Below the pieces are notes generated by a model. It worked only from the letters and a program-made list of their open reading frames with translations. It searched no databases and had not been told where the DNA came from. A DNA stretch of 64,000 nt from Amblyomma americanum (lineage: Eukaryota; Arthropoda; Arachnida; Ixodida; Ixodidae). The translations under genes and the position numbers were made by a program. The stretch covers positions 45,758,772-45,822,771 of the forward strand of contig NC_135500.1 in NCBI RefSeq assembly GCF_052857255.1. Direction: 5' to 3'. Shown here in pieces: positions 20,795-31,984 of the stretch. How positions within the stretch are numbered: the stretch's first letter is position 1; every line of letters begins with the position of its first letter.

Positions 20795-20920
20795 AGGGAA
20801 GTCGACCAGCTACAAGCACGCATCGAGAGCGAGTGCACCAAGTCCGGCGCGCTGGAGCAAGCTGTCGCTGAGGCAGCATCAGAAGCCTGCAGCCTGACGG
20901 CTGAAATCGCCTCTGCCGAG
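20795..20920 (+). CDS. Candidate internal exon encoding coiled coil
   Basis: The frame from 20795 gives 42 codons ending at GAG|GTACGC, a good donor-like site. The product is strongly coiled-coil-like: REVDQLQARIESE, GALEQAVAEAASEA, SLTAEIASAE. Two acceptors are possible. The stronger, cctgcag (20757-20763), would start the exon at 20764 but puts an in-frame TAG at 20792-20794. The weaker one uses that same TAG as the splice acceptor and starts in phase 0 with no stop. If the first is the true ancestral acceptor, this is a dead exon. Protein family not recognised. Confidence 0.4.
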
Positions 20921-21751
20921 GTACGCATTCTGTCTCTTTCAATATTTTGTGTGTCATACGCAGTCGATGCCTCTCAGGACCACAGCGGAAAATGCCTCTG
21001 CAATAATCTCCTTAAACCTAGTAATTGCAGGTGTTTGGCAGGACCAAGTTTGTCAACCACAACATCATGAGAACCGATCGGCACCATTGGCCGGAGGGTC
21101 TCTTTCGAAGGCATTTGTTGCAAGTTATTGAGTTCTAACCGACTGTAGGTGCCTGTTGCGTATGGCGGCGACGGGTTGGAGCTCGGTGGCGAGAAAACGT
21201 GCCATCAGCGTCAACTGAAAAGCAGACCTGACAGCTGAAATGCGAATACAAAACTGCAAAAATAATAGCTGCTGGGTTCGATAAAATTTGCACGCAGGGA
21301 GAGGCCTTCGTTGCTTCCAACTGAGAGTCAACTGCACTCGTAGTCAGTATACGTGGAATGCAGTGATTTGATTTCGTGGCTTGCTGTTCAATTGTAAAGT
21401 ATGCGTCTCATCTGTCGCTAAAGGTACAATGCTTTTTCACATCTAAATTCTGCAGGAATAAACATGATACTGCGCACTTTTGGGTGTACATAAACCCCAA
21501 CAGCTACAGATTTAAAAAGGACAAGGAACAGAGCAGGCTGTGAACGATGAAGAATAACGAGAAAAGCACGAAAAGCAGGCGTGCTCCACTCCTAACAAGG
21601 GAGGAGAGAAAAGATTAATTACAGCGCCGTCATAGCACTCATGACAGCAACACCTGAGGATTTTTTTAAACGGCACGTATATATAGTTCACCCCGTCTGC
21701 TCCAATCACGACTCATGTCTTGATGGGTGACTGGGCGCCGTAAAGAGGACT
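20921..21751. other. Intron-like or intergenic, nothing firm
   Basis: Mixed-composition sequence with short frames only. No repeat family recognised. Confidence 0.4.
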
Positions 21752-22230
21752 GTTGTGTCGGAGCTTTTTAGGCACAAGTTTGTTCCACTGGCGTCATGTT
21801 GAAGCCAGGCGCCGAGCTGATCGGCCTAGCGCAAGCTTGGCGCGATGCCCAGCGCCCGGCGGCGGCTTTTCCAAACTAGTCCAAACGTGCTCGCCCTTCC
21901 CTTGCCCGGGCCAGTGCTGACCGCCGCCGATGAGCCACACTCTTGGCGTCGCGGGCGATGGAGCCGTCGTCATCCGCCGAGGGTGTATAAAAGGCGAACG
22001 CGGATATCGGAGAGAGACGCAGCCAACGCAGCGTTCGGTTCTCTGTCGTAGAGAAGCAGTTATGCTGCCACCGCACCTTTGTACTGCCATGTATATAGAG
22101 CACATAAAGTCCTGTTCCTCTGCTCCGACGTCGTTTCTTCGGCTGGTCCTCCCTTGCGTGGACACTGCGGTGAATGCCAGGGAACTCGGCCGCGCTGCCT
22201 TGGCAACCACCAACGTCACAGGAGGACGAA
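21752..22230 (+). promoter_or_regulatory. Solo-LTR-like segment with TATA box
   Basis: A GC-rich segment begins with a TGT (about 21752) and carries TATAAAAG at 21986-21993. About 100 bases downstream come a tatatagagcacataaagtc block and a T/C-rich tail, the arrangement of U3-R-U5 in an LTR. No partner LTR and no gag/pol are seen nearby, so a solo LTR is the simplest reading. Exact ends and target duplication could not be fixed by eye. A 331-codon minus-strand frame (21794-22789) runs through this segment and is treated as a shadow of its high GC. Confidence 0.4.
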
Positions 22231-23279
22231 CGCACCTATGCGTTTCTGCGCTTTCAGCCGCGCGCGCTGCAAGGCGATGGACGCAAACAATCGCAAAAGC
22301 AGGATGAGCCGCACATAGATGCGATTCGTAGAAAAGCTCTGCAGGGCGAACAGGAATTGAGCTCTGGGGCCAGTGTGGCAGGAAGGGGCGGCCCGCCGGC
22401 GGCCACGAAACGCGGCGTTCTACGTCCGTGCTTTCATCCGGAACGATTCCGGCTCGCAGGTGGCACGCAGAGCCGTCCGACAACATCGCCGGCCGGCTGT
22501 TTGCGACAGACTGAAAGCTCTCTTTACTGTTTTCACTTATATTGCAAATTTGCACCGGAGAGGCTTGCCGTTGTGCGCGCAATTGGTTATGCAACCAGAG
22601 CAGCCGTATGGCCGCGGCTTTGTGTAGCGGCAGTTGCGGGAGCATAATGGGAGAAGCGGGGGGGGGGGGGGGGGTGCATTTGAGCAGAGAGGAAATTAAG
22701 CCGGCACTGGTGAAACGAGTTCGCATCCAGGGCAAGGTGGATGCCATTGACCGTTGGTCGCTCAAGTCGTGGCATTCAATGTCTTGCAATGTATTGGCAC
22801 TGCATGCAGCGGCGTCTGCAGCGCGAGCCAGTTAGGAAACGCCGAAATCTCCAGTAATCTCCTCTGCAGGAACGGCTCGACGCAGTCGCGCACAAGTGAT
22901 GTCTTGAGTGTGTTGCACTAGCTACCCAAGGTGCCACCCATTTATGGGCAAGTGTAACCTGTGGACAGCGTTGAAAATCAAAATAAGGAGTATAAAATGG
23001 ATTCCATAGCGCAGCTGAAATGCTGCATGGTGCCATCATTACCGGACACCAGATTTGGCGAAAACCGCTAATACCGCCGGTTGGTGCCGCGCGCTCAGCT
23101 GCTCCCGTCCACAAAGGTCACTGGGTGGCGCTGGTGTCACGTGCCATTAATTTTCTTGCCCATGCTGAAGAAACGTGCTGCGGCGAGCTCAGCAGAGGAG
23201 GGTGGTACAGGGAAGTCTTGGTTGGCCATACGCGCGAGTGTGGCGTACGCAAAGCAGCGAACTAGATATAGCAAGTTAC
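22231..23279. other. GC-rich then mixed sequence, no supported gene
   Basis: Several overlapping frames are open on both strands because of composition, including 22174-22647 plus, and none shows a domain. A G17 run is at 22658-22674. At 22861-22869 cctctgcag precedes a short ERLDAVAHK reading with a GT at 22896, a possible micro-exon next to the coiled-coil segment at 20795, but too short to support. Confidence 0.35.
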
Positions 23280-23543
23280 CTACAAAAACCACGGACGATC
23301 ATAGATGCGATGTGAAAAATCTGCGTTAGCAGCATTTTTGTGTCCATTTCGCTCGTCCACTGATCGCCTTCCAATGGCTGCTTTGAATTTGCTTTCATCC
23401 TGGGCTTTCTGGAAGGATGTAGGTGGTTGGAGGATCGCAGGTGGGAGTTGAATCTTGTGGATGCTCCGAGCACCCACCACAGGCGCCTTCCGGGAGCGGA
23501 CTGTGGCCTTGAAGGTGGAGCCTTCACGTAGACTGACGAACAC
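23280..23543 (-). CDS. Unidentified minus-strand ORF
   Basis: 87 codons without a stop, basic and Pro/Lys-rich (TVRSRKAPVVGARSIHKIQL, PPTSFQKAQDESKFKA). I cannot assign it. It lies just downstream, on the same strand, of the RTE fragment at 23580-25210 and could be part of that or another element's coding region, or chance. Confidence 0.2.
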   Translation of the reverse strand: MFVSLREGSTFKATVRSRKAPVVGARSIHKIQLPPAILQPPTSFQKAQDESKFKAAIGRRSVDERNGHKNAANADFSHRIYDRPWFL

Positions 23544-23579
23544 CGGGATTTCGACAAAAGAGGACTAGTAGATTTGTTC

Positions 23580-25210
23580 CCTTACCACTTTCAGCGCCTC
23601 TCTGCCAGTCGTAAACATCTGCTCTCTTCCGAGTCTGTTGAAGTTTAATTCTATGAATATTAATTTTTAGATGCACCGTTCTGCTTTGCATTCCAAGCCT
23701 TTGATCATGCTTTGCAATTCATCCCCTGAGTGACTCAGCAAGTCAATGTCGGCAGCAAACCGCACATTGCTAAGGTATTCTCTATTAAACTCTTATTACC
23801 AACTGCTTCCAAGCCAAGTCTCTGAATACCTCCTTTAAACTGGCAGTGAATAGCATTGGAGAGATCATGTCTCCCTGACTGATACCCTTCCTTGCGTAGC
23901 CGAGTGTAACCTCTGCAGTCTTTTTTCATAAGGCTCGTCAAAACCATGATTCTGCAATTCAGTGCATGACTACTGTAATTTCGACTGAGTCAAATGCTTT
24001 CTCCTTGTCTAGTATGAAGGCTACCCCAGCGGTATATATGTTACATTCTGAGCATTTCTATATCACTTGAGGGGCAGTGTGAATATTGTCCAGTAGACTA
24101 CGAAAGTCTTCCTGGTCATTTGGTTCATTGAAGTCTAAGGTGGTCGTCATTCTATATATTGTCATGATCGAAGTGTAAGGTTGTCGTAATTATTGATTTG
24201 TTAGAAAATAGATTTTAAAAAACGTTCAGTAAGTGGATTAGTCTGCAATTTTTCAATTCCTTAAGTCCCCATCCTTGGCTTAAGATGAATTCAATGTACA
24301 TCCAAGATTCCGGACGGTCGATGTTATAAGGCATTGCGTATTCAGGGTTGACAGTTTTTCTGACGCAATCTCCCCTCCGTCCTTAAACAGATCTGCTGTT
24401 GCGTGATCGTCATTAGCTGTTTTCCTTCCATGCATTGCTTCTGAGGTTTTCTTTCGTTCCTTCTTCGCTACTGGCGTTATGTCCAATCGACTGCAGCATA
24501 GATTCGTGGAGAACTCTTCGATTACTTTAGCTAGCTTATCCATATTGGAAAATTCATCGCCATCCTGGTGTCATAGCGCATACATCTGATTTTTGCCTAT
24601 GCCTAGTTTCTTCTTGACCACTTTTATGCGACCTCCATCTTTTATGGGGTGCTTGATTTTCTCCCTATTATTTTTCATTTTGTCGCTTACCTTACCTTTA
24701 CTTATTAGCTGTGATAGCTCCACCTGGTGTGTGCTAAGCAGCTTTAAGGCTTTGGTGCTTCTTAACCAGATCTTTCGACTAGTGAGAGACCTTGCTGGTA
24801 TCCTGTAGAACCATACCACCGCCTACTTCCACTTCGCACTCCATAAAGATAGCCTTGAGATTATCGTGCCTTTCTCGAACAGTAAGGTTATCGTCCTTGT
24901 TTAAAGGCGGATATCTGTCCTAAAGCGAGATCCTGTGTTCCTGTACCTTCGCTCTTAACCATAACTCATTGTTGGGCTTCTTTCTCACCAGTTTCTTCCG
25001 TTCTTTGTTCAAGTCTAGGCCAATCCGAGACCGTACCCACATGTGGTAGGTACTTCGCACCATTTGGTTTAGTCCTTCCTGAACGTCACGATGCTGCGCT
25101 GCGCAGCCCACACGTCGCCTGCTGCTAAAGTGGTTCTCCCTCAAGAACCCGAGGCGCAAAAATTCTTGAAGTTGGCATATGATATGACCAATAACTAGTT
25201 GTAACAACTA
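23580..25210 (-). pseudogene. RTE-type LINE fragment, second copy
   Basis: Minus-strand motifs include HATADLFKDGGEIASEKL and TQCLITSTVRNLG (about 24420-24300), matching the RTE 'ITADLLKAGGE' region upstream of RT. Nucleotide similarity to the copy at 11216-12060 then continues through 24200-23600 (for example the agtcaaatgcttt block corresponding to FDSVE). Upstream, 24570-25200 carries helical, charged frames expected for the endonuclease-RT linker. All frames are broken. It is longer at the 5' side than the first copy. Confidence 0.7.
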
Positions 25211-25882
25211 AATACTTGCGTTAATCAATAATGGCAAGTTGATTTGCACCTACAGTTTAGAAGAACAAAAATGCGGCGTGCAGGATTTCATTACTTTTCA
25301 ACTGCTTTCTCGTTCAGCAAGGCTCACTTCGCTATTCTTTCACTGTTTTGAAAGAGCCAATCTGGAGAACATTGTAGTGTATTTCTGGGGACATGTCGCA
25401 GGTGATACCAGCTAAATGTCAAGTTAATATTATTGCACGTTAAAACCTTGTGGGCGGAGGTGGGGGGAGGGCTAAAAAAACAAAATGTAGCGTTTTGCCC
25501 CACTCCTCCCATTGTGCAGAATCAGTGTTCTGTCCTTCCTAGCGCGTGAAACATACGAATCGGAATGGGCAACGGATATCAAGCAATGGCTTCAGTCAGG
25601 ACAGTAAAATGGCGCAACGCTACCGTTCTAGCATTTTACCCAACTTTTGTGATCCAGATGTGAAGTCTCTGTTGCTTTTTGATTGGAAGCATAATATGCA
25701 GTCGTATCATGGCAACATACTATACTCCTCCATTTTGTGCGAGAGCGAGTATCCATTAGATTCCATTTAAGAACGACTTTGTTACGCAAAAAGAGAAATG
25801 CGCGTCGTCGCGTGCTGAATGCTCTTCGTGCGCAGGCTGCAAAAAACAAGGAGGCGGACAAGCCAGCCCCCTTCTTGCGGAG
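25211..25882. other. No supported gene; ends in acceptor-like tract
   Basis: Short frames only. Two acceptor-like sites occur near the end: gtgcgcag at 25828-25835, and a pyrimidine-rich cccccttcttgcggag ending at 25882. Confidence 0.4.
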
Positions 25883-25999
25883 GACGACTGTGTGAAGGCG
25901 AACCTGAGTGCTGTTAAGGCGGAGCTGCTCCAGATCGAGGAGTCGATCACAATGGTCAAAAAGCATAAAGAACTGCGGAAGGTTCTGCTAGAGCATGAG
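25883..25999 (+). CDS. Candidate internal exon encoding coiled coil
   Basis: 39 codons from GAC (25883) to GAG (25997-25999), then GTGGGT as donor-like sequence. The product reads DDCVKANLSAVKAELLQIEE and SITMVKKHKELRKVLLEHE, a clear amphipathic coiled-coil pattern. The acceptor at 25882 follows CCCCCTTCTTGCGGAG. An alternative acceptor at 25835 would extend the same frame by 15 codons but change the phase. The frame follows in phase 0 from the coiled-coil segment ending at 20920. Protein family not recognised. No stop occurs in either version. Confidence 0.45.
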
Positions 26000-26031
26000 G
26001 TGGGTTCTCGGTCATAAACCACTTGGTAGAA

Positions 26032-26149
26032 GATATGAACTTGAAGCACAAAAGCAGACGAGGACAGTGAAAGAGAGGAGAGACACACGAGCGCGTGTCT
26101 CTCATCTCTTTCACTGTCCTCGTCTGGTGTTGCGCTTCAAGTTCATATC
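26032..26149. repeat. Near-perfect hairpin, about 56-bp arms
   Basis: The left arm starting gatatgaacttgaagc pairs with the right arm ending gcttcaagttcatatc, with a handful of mismatches and a very small loop centred on agcgc. It lies 32 bases after the candidate donor at 26000. One of three such hairpins in the window (others at 39851-40012 and 56174-56280). Confidence 0.9.
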
Positions 26150-26516
26150 ATGTCTCACCAACACGCCCAAACAACCACTTTGCTAGTAGCAGATATACGC
26201 ATCACACCACGGCCACCCGGCCCAAGAGAGACGTCTTACACGTCGCTATGATCTCGGAGTTGTAAAAAAGTTTTGTTTAGAAATGGTAAACCGACACCTC
26301 AAATAGTGACTCGACAACTGATCAGAGGCAGAGGTGATTTAATGTAAGATTGCGTTGGAAAAGAAGCACGCTGCTTAGGAATACACAAAAACAAAGTAGG
26401 AAACGAGATACCCAAAACGCAGGGCAACCAGCAACTGTGGAACATGGAACACGTGAAAAAGGAGAAAACATGAAAACGTGTTATGAAACGCCCTATGAAG
26501 GCGTTTCGGTCGGAGG
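26150..26516. other. No gene seen
   Basis: Low-complexity A-rich patches and short frames; nothing recognised. Confidence 0.4.
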
Positions 26517-27060
26517 TTATTTTGTGGCAATGAAATTCGTTATCGGGACCTCTGTTTTGAAATTCTGGGCAGGTTTTTCGCCTGGAACAGACCGTAGGAA
26601 TCTGGCATTTCGATCTTCTTTATCCGTGAGAGCAATTGACGAGGCGCTGGCGTGTGCACCTTGTTCTCCGAATTTCATGATGTACGTGTCTAGTATCTCA
26701 CGCGTCAGACTGCCTTTCGAGTACTGGTAGGATGACTGTTTCATTAAACTTTGGAATCACACTACTTGCATATTTTACAGTCACCGGCCAAATTTGCCAG
26801 TCCGGTTACGAACTTCCTTGTATTTTTACGATCTAATAGTCTTCCTTTGACGCATTGTCCAAGGGCCACTGTAGGCCTTTCCGCATGAAAGCGGAACCCT
26901 CTGGCCAACCCCGACAGAGCAACGAATATACTGAAACTTGTACTTAATGTTGCATGCCTTTGCCTGACCTTTGCATCTTGTCTTGTTCATGTGTTTCCAC
27001 ATTTGTTTCAGTTTTACTAGGGCTGATATCACGACCTTGATTGCTTTTTGTTTTTTTCCT
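26517..27060 (-). pseudogene. Penelope-like element fragment (GIY-YIG C-terminal region)
   Basis: Minus-strand reading gives RVPLSCGKAYSGP (about 26920-26870), a degenerate form of the Penelope linker and GIY-YIG start (family form 'YxIPLSCGKxYIGQTGR'), with KTRCKGQAKACNIKYKFQY upstream. Further on, 26744-26517 reads SLTREILDTYIMKF and ASSIALTDKEDR, the conserved C-terminal tail of the same proteins. The YIG part is damaged and frames are shifted. The GIY-YIG nuclease would nick target DNA for retrotransposition. The reverse transcriptase part is not recognisable upstream. Confidence 0.65.
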
Positions 27061-28879
27061 GCATCCTTTGTGTCCGTGCGACACCTTCCGTATGCAAGCT
27101 GTTTGGGCTACTGGCTTCTATTCTGCCGCATGCTGCTCAAGCCTCCTCTTGCCAATCAGTGTTCGTACGCAATTTTCAGCTGCTGTTACAACTAGAGCTT
27201 ATGGGTAGCAAATAATTCATCGTTGTTTCATATGAAGCTGCAGGCTGTTTTCAGTGTAGTGTTCACAAGACTTCTTGACAGCTTGCATAATGAAATTGAT
27301 GGTAATGTTTCTTGACAAGTTTACAATATCTTCAGTCATGCGCCAGTACTTTTTTCTCCCCTGTTCTTGTATAGCCGGCAGGTGTGGCTTCCGTTGCAGG
27401 TAATGCGCCGGTCAAAGTTATGAATGCCGTATGGACGCCGTCGTGGTGACTGGGTGGTTATGGTGCTCAGCTGCTGCTTGATGTTTGTTGGCGAGGTTTG
27501 GATATTCTGGCAGAAATTACCGTTGTTACAGAGGCCACTTCTCAGGCGCCAGAAATTGCTGCACATTCGAGCATTTGCACCTTTAAGTTTTAAGGAAAGC
27601 ACCGTTTGTCTGCGAATTAAGTTGTCTCTTTGGCTACTAGCCAATTCTGCGCATGCTTTTCCGTGTTTGAACAAATGGACGTAGGCTGTTCCTGCGGGGA
27701 AAGATCACTGGACCTTCACCTATATTGTATTGAGAATTTCACCGATGGCTGAAATGAAAAAAAAACTGGTTTTGTTAATGTGATATAAAACACAAAAACT
27801 TGAAAAAGCGTTCCCCTAGATAAGTCAAGTCAAGGTTATTTCAGCTTTTGTCTTACAAAAACTCTGGGTGACGAAAAAAAAGTGGTTCGCAATGACCGCT
27901 TAACGCAATTAACGCAATTTGCAGTAGATTTAGTTTTTGTCCAATCATCAACCTCGCACTAAGTGATGTCATATCCGCTGCTAAAAACTGCCACTCTATG
28001 GTGACACCATCAGCGCCACGAATTTGTTTTTGCGAGCGAATTAAAATATTAAAAACCGCAATATACACGGTACGACCGATGCTAATAGCATCACTATAAA
28101 TTATTCTATGCAGCCAACAGGCAAAACAATGCACTGAAAATGCGTTTCGGGGCCACTTTAATCAAGTTCCAGTACAGTGCAAAGTGAGGGTAGCTGTTAT
28201 TCCAACCTTTAAAAAGCTTTTGGTGCTTAGGGCTGCCGTAAGGGCTCCACTGCACGAGTGAGAAGAAAACCTCGTTGCATGATCACGTTTGGCAAATACC
28301 ATACAAGTGAAGGCAAAAATGCATTTTACATTTAGGTGATAATAAATAATCCTATTATTTTTTTATACATGTTAGATATGCTCACACAACAAATATGTTT
28401 GGTGCAAGTTACTAAATCGGAAACGTAGTGGCATTAGGATGTGTTCCCTCCTTTTGCCCTGCCTCAAGGGCAAGAACTATGTATTACCTCAATAAACTTT
28501 AACCTCAACTTCAGACGTCGAAGAGAGGAAGAGTTCCAAGATGGTGATCGCCTTGTGAGATAGCGACCGCAAACATGCCATAATTAGTCCGCGGTAAAAT
28601 AACAATCTTCCCAAAATTCCATCCCTCCTCTTTATCCCTGCCTCAGTTGTCGCCTTGCCCGGGTGATCGCCGGGGTCAGTAGTACGAGCGGCGAATGCTA
28701 ACACTGGAATACAACCGAGTGAAAATAACTTTTTCATATATGCCGGCCCTGTCTACAGTTTAGGGACGCAGTATTTAACAAAAAGCATCCTCCGAAAGTC
28801 AAGCGTCCCAGCTTTTATTCTTCATGACCTGTTTGTAAAGGAGCCTCCGCTATTTTTGAAAAATTTCAGGCTCGTGAGT
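27061..28879. other. Unassigned sequence
   Basis: No domain recognised. Frames at 27336-27674 and 27853-28134 (minus) and 28489-28737 (minus) are open for 80-112 codons but carry no motif I can name. An AATAAA-containing end (caataaactttaacc, about 28490-28504) resembles a LINE 3' end on the plus strand with no coding part identified. Confidence 0.35.
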
Positions 28880-29600
28880 GTACATGCGTGTATTTGTATC
28901 CTTGTCAGTGTAGCAATTGTGCCAGCTCTCCAATTCCATATCTTTCAAGTGTAAATGATCTTTGTGTTCATCTTGACTGCACCGTGTCCTGGAACAGTCA
29001 TTTGGCTAACATTTCCGAAAGGCTGCCAAAAATAGCTTGCCTGGTATATTCTATTAAAGCTTTATGCCCCAATAAATAATATCACATGCATTGGTGTACA
29101 GTATGCTGTAATATGGAAGTTTCTTTTTTACTTGTGCTCAGTTTTTCGGCGCAACACGGTTGATTGCTTACAGAAATCGACAGTCCGTGCTCGGATGTAT
29201 GGTGTGCCAATAACCAACAGTTCGTCTTTTTCTCGTGTTCGCTTATGCCTTCATTCACGTTGTCATTTAAAGAAAATGTTATTCTTAGGTATATGTGGAG
29301 TAAGGATTTGTGCCTCCCATATGTTCCTGGTCGAGCATTATGGCCAAGCGATCGTTTTATTCTGTCCAGAGTACGGACAAGATATGGTGAACGTGTTTGT
29401 GATTTCAATGTGCCAAGTGGGTTCCACGACCTACCAAATAGTGTTTTCTCTTCAAGCAGCCGGAAAGACGTGAAGTATGTTATCTTAGTTTAAAAAAGCG
29501 CAGTATTTTTTTCTGTCATTTCTCTCTGCTTTTTATTCCTGCCTATCCCTTAGTTTTACTCTACTTGTTTTGCGATGTGAACTGAAAGTGCCGTATGCTC
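28880..29600 (+). pseudogene. CR1-like LINE ORF2 3' end, decayed
   Basis: Plus-strand reading gives LCVHLDCTVSWNSHLANISE and IACLVYSIKALCPN (28960-29075), the RT thumb region of CR1-like LINEs. Then 29275-29490 reads VILRYMWSKDLCLPYVPGRA and RTRYGERVCDFNVPSGFHDL, the conserved ORF2 C-terminus. An intervening block is in another frame. No RNase H is present, consistent with this LINE group. The following 29500-29700, with a Cys-poor UTR-like sequence, is probably its 3' UTR. Confidence 0.65.
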
Positions 29601-30898
29601 TGACTTGACCCTGCTGCCGGGCACTGCCCCACAAGGCTTCTGTTGGCTTGAACACGCCCGCATATGTACTACGACATTTCACCAATATAGATTTTATTAT
29701 TATCAAGTCATGACTCTAGTGGTTCAGTCAAATAAAATATGCGATGGCCCCTATCTGCGCTTGTCCTTTACAGCCTTTCGCGATCTGAGCATTTGTGAGC
29801 AACTTAAGGGAAGGGAAGCTGGCGGGAATGTGCGTTTCAATGTAGAAGACGATTACCTGGGCTATAGCCAGATAGAGCTCAAGAACGCAGCGGCGAATGC
29901 CCCTCAATGGAGGCCCTCCAGCCAGTGGCGCCGACCGCTACTCATGATCTCGTGGCTAGTGTGCTTAATCCCTAAGTGTGATATCACAGGTGACTCTAAG
30001 GTAACTTCGTGAAATGGGACAAACCGTGACGGTATGAGCACTGGTCGACGCCGTTGGCTGCAGGGCCTCCATTGTGGGGCATTTGCCGCTGCACTTTTTA
30101 GCTGTATCCGACTATATAGAAACGTGTGGACTCATAAAGTTTTTGTCATACGTTCATGATCACGTTTACGAGCTTCTGCGGGCTTATATTCTCTGCATTC
30201 ATATGCAGCCGGAACATATAATTGAGCACCGCGATTTAGCGCCATGAGTGGAGTGCAACGCGGTTTCCAGAACGTTCTGACTTCTGCTGTATTTCTTGTT
30301 ATCAGCGATTGGGGAATTGCGAGCTCTCCCGCCTGCAAGGAAGGTGCGCGCCTCCTGTCGGGCAGCCCTGGGCTTTAAGGTAACGCGCGTTCACGAAAGC
30401 TAACCGTCCACGAATCAGCGCTAACCAGGTCTGCCCACCCTGCCAGCACCAACTCACTTGTGCCATGCGCGTGTATACAAAACTTTCCCAATGTGTCCAT
30501 GCCTTATCTGCGCACTAAGGTTGCACTAATTATTGCGATTAAGTTCTGCCCGGCACAAATGTGGATAGCGTATTTATACTTGAAAAAGTATATAAGAGCC
30601 TAACAGCATTGCACAGGTTACATTTCGCACCATAGTTATGAGAGCAAAGTAACACGCGCCAGAGATTCAGGAGGCGTATTCAAAGATCACGGGCAGAAGA
30701 AATCAGCCTTGCACTTTGCTTTGCTACTAATTCCTTATTCACATGTGTATGTACAGTCAGGTTGACTTTTAATTTCCAGCGATTCTTAAACTTGGTGATC
30801 ATGCTTTCTCCAGTTTTCGACGCTTGTGGAATGTGCACTTGGCAGCAGCGCGTGCGGCATAGGCGAATCGTGTGACGTTTTTCTTGGCATTGTTGCAG
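29601..30898. other. Unassigned; one 135-codon frame of unknown meaning
   Basis: The frame at 29605-30012 plus is open for 135 codons with segments YLRLSFTAFRDLSICEQLKG and NVRFNVEDDYLGYSQIELKN, but I recognise no domain, and its first part overlaps the probable LINE 3' UTR. Nothing else stands out until the exon-like repeats at 30899. Confidence 0.3.
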
Positions 30899-31240
30899 TC
30901 TCTGCTGTACCACTTGCCCTGCGCCTCACTTTCAAGCCTCGTGCAGAAGATAACGGCCAAGATGCCTGCACAAGCGCAGCATGCCCACCGGGAGAAGCTG
31001 CTATAAAAGCAGCTGGAGGACATCGCCGCGACCGCTTGTCAACAGCGCGGGCGGGATAATTAGACGCATCGTGTGACGGTTCTCTTGGCAATGTTGCAGT
31101 CTCCGTTGAACAATCTACCCTGCGCCAGCGCTGATTTTCAAGGAGGTTCGTGCAGACGATAACGGCAGGGGAGAACTTGAAGCGGGAGCTGGTTTTCGAT
31201 CCTTAGGGTTGCACCTCCCGGGGTGCGATACGACAGTTGG
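30870..31240 (+). pseudogene. Tandemly duplicated exon-like units
   Basis: Two copies of a roughly 200-base unit lie head to tail. Each starts tgtgacg.tt.tcttggca, then .tgttgcag as an acceptor-like site (exon starts 30899 and 31100), then a segment containing cccTGCGCC and a GATAACGGC block. In the frame following the acceptor the first copy reads SSLVQKITAKMPAQAQHAHR and KQLEDIAATACQQRG, helical in character, with an in-frame TAA between them. The second reads a related TITAGENLKREL after a frame break. Both are disabled, so they look like dead duplicated coiled-coil exons. Confidence 0.4.
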
Positions 31241-31984
31241 CTTGCTTATATCGAGTTCATGTGAACCGGGAGTTGTAAAGTTCGGCTGATCTTTCTCATC
31301 TCGATTCCCTGACTCAATCCGCCGCTGTCGGGTTCATGTAAACGAAGCACTGTCATAGGGTTCTCTCACGAGTTGGCAACATGCGCCTAGAAAGCTTGGG
31401 ATGTTCTCCCGGTTTCCCGCGGCAGCGTGCTATTGCGTCAGTTTCCCTACTGTTGATACGTTGCAATTCGAGCCGCAGGCAGGATTATGACAGTTAATTA
31501 CACTGGTGTGACAGTTATAATTGTGGAAAATGAAACGTGCCGGGCGATTTTGAAGAGCATTTATCGATTGTATTAGACATGCCTAAAGTAATGGGCAGCA
31601 GAAGCGTGTACCGGAGTCAGATGCAACAAATAAGCGAGCAAACTAAATAAGTGAGCAGCAAATGCTTCTCCAAGAAGGCTCTCTGACTAGTGAGCCTGGC
31701 AAGTTATCAAGAAGGAACGGTAAACCTCACTGCACCTACCGATGCCAACTTGGTGGGTGCAGGTGTCACTAATGCAAAAAAGAAACATTTAAGAAAAATT
31801 TAATTTCTTGGTAGTCAATTCGGTTCGTCACACAAGTCCTCGGAACGCTAATTTCATTTGAGTGAACTTTACATAAAGCGAACACAACCTCAGAGTGCCT
31901 AAAGTTCGTTGATTGGCTATTTGCGCAGTACTAGAAAGATTCAGATATGATGCTTCAGAGCCACGCTAGTACTATATTTGTTGG
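31241..31984. other. No gene seen
   Basis: Unique-looking sequence with no frame above 60 codons that carries a motif. No repeat recognised. Confidence 0.4.

Noticed and set aside
22174..22647. 157-codon plus-strand frame
   Set aside because: Overlaps other open frames on both strands in a GC-rich segment; no motif and no splice or promoter support.
21794..22789. 331-codon open frame on the minus strand
   Set aside because: It runs antisense through the LTR-like promoter and a GC-rich stretch with several other open frames, has no domain, and includes a long Pro run from the G17 tract.
22870..22895. Micro-exon reading ERLDAVAHK
   Set aside because: Only 26 bases and phase incompatible with the next candidate; too easily found by chance.
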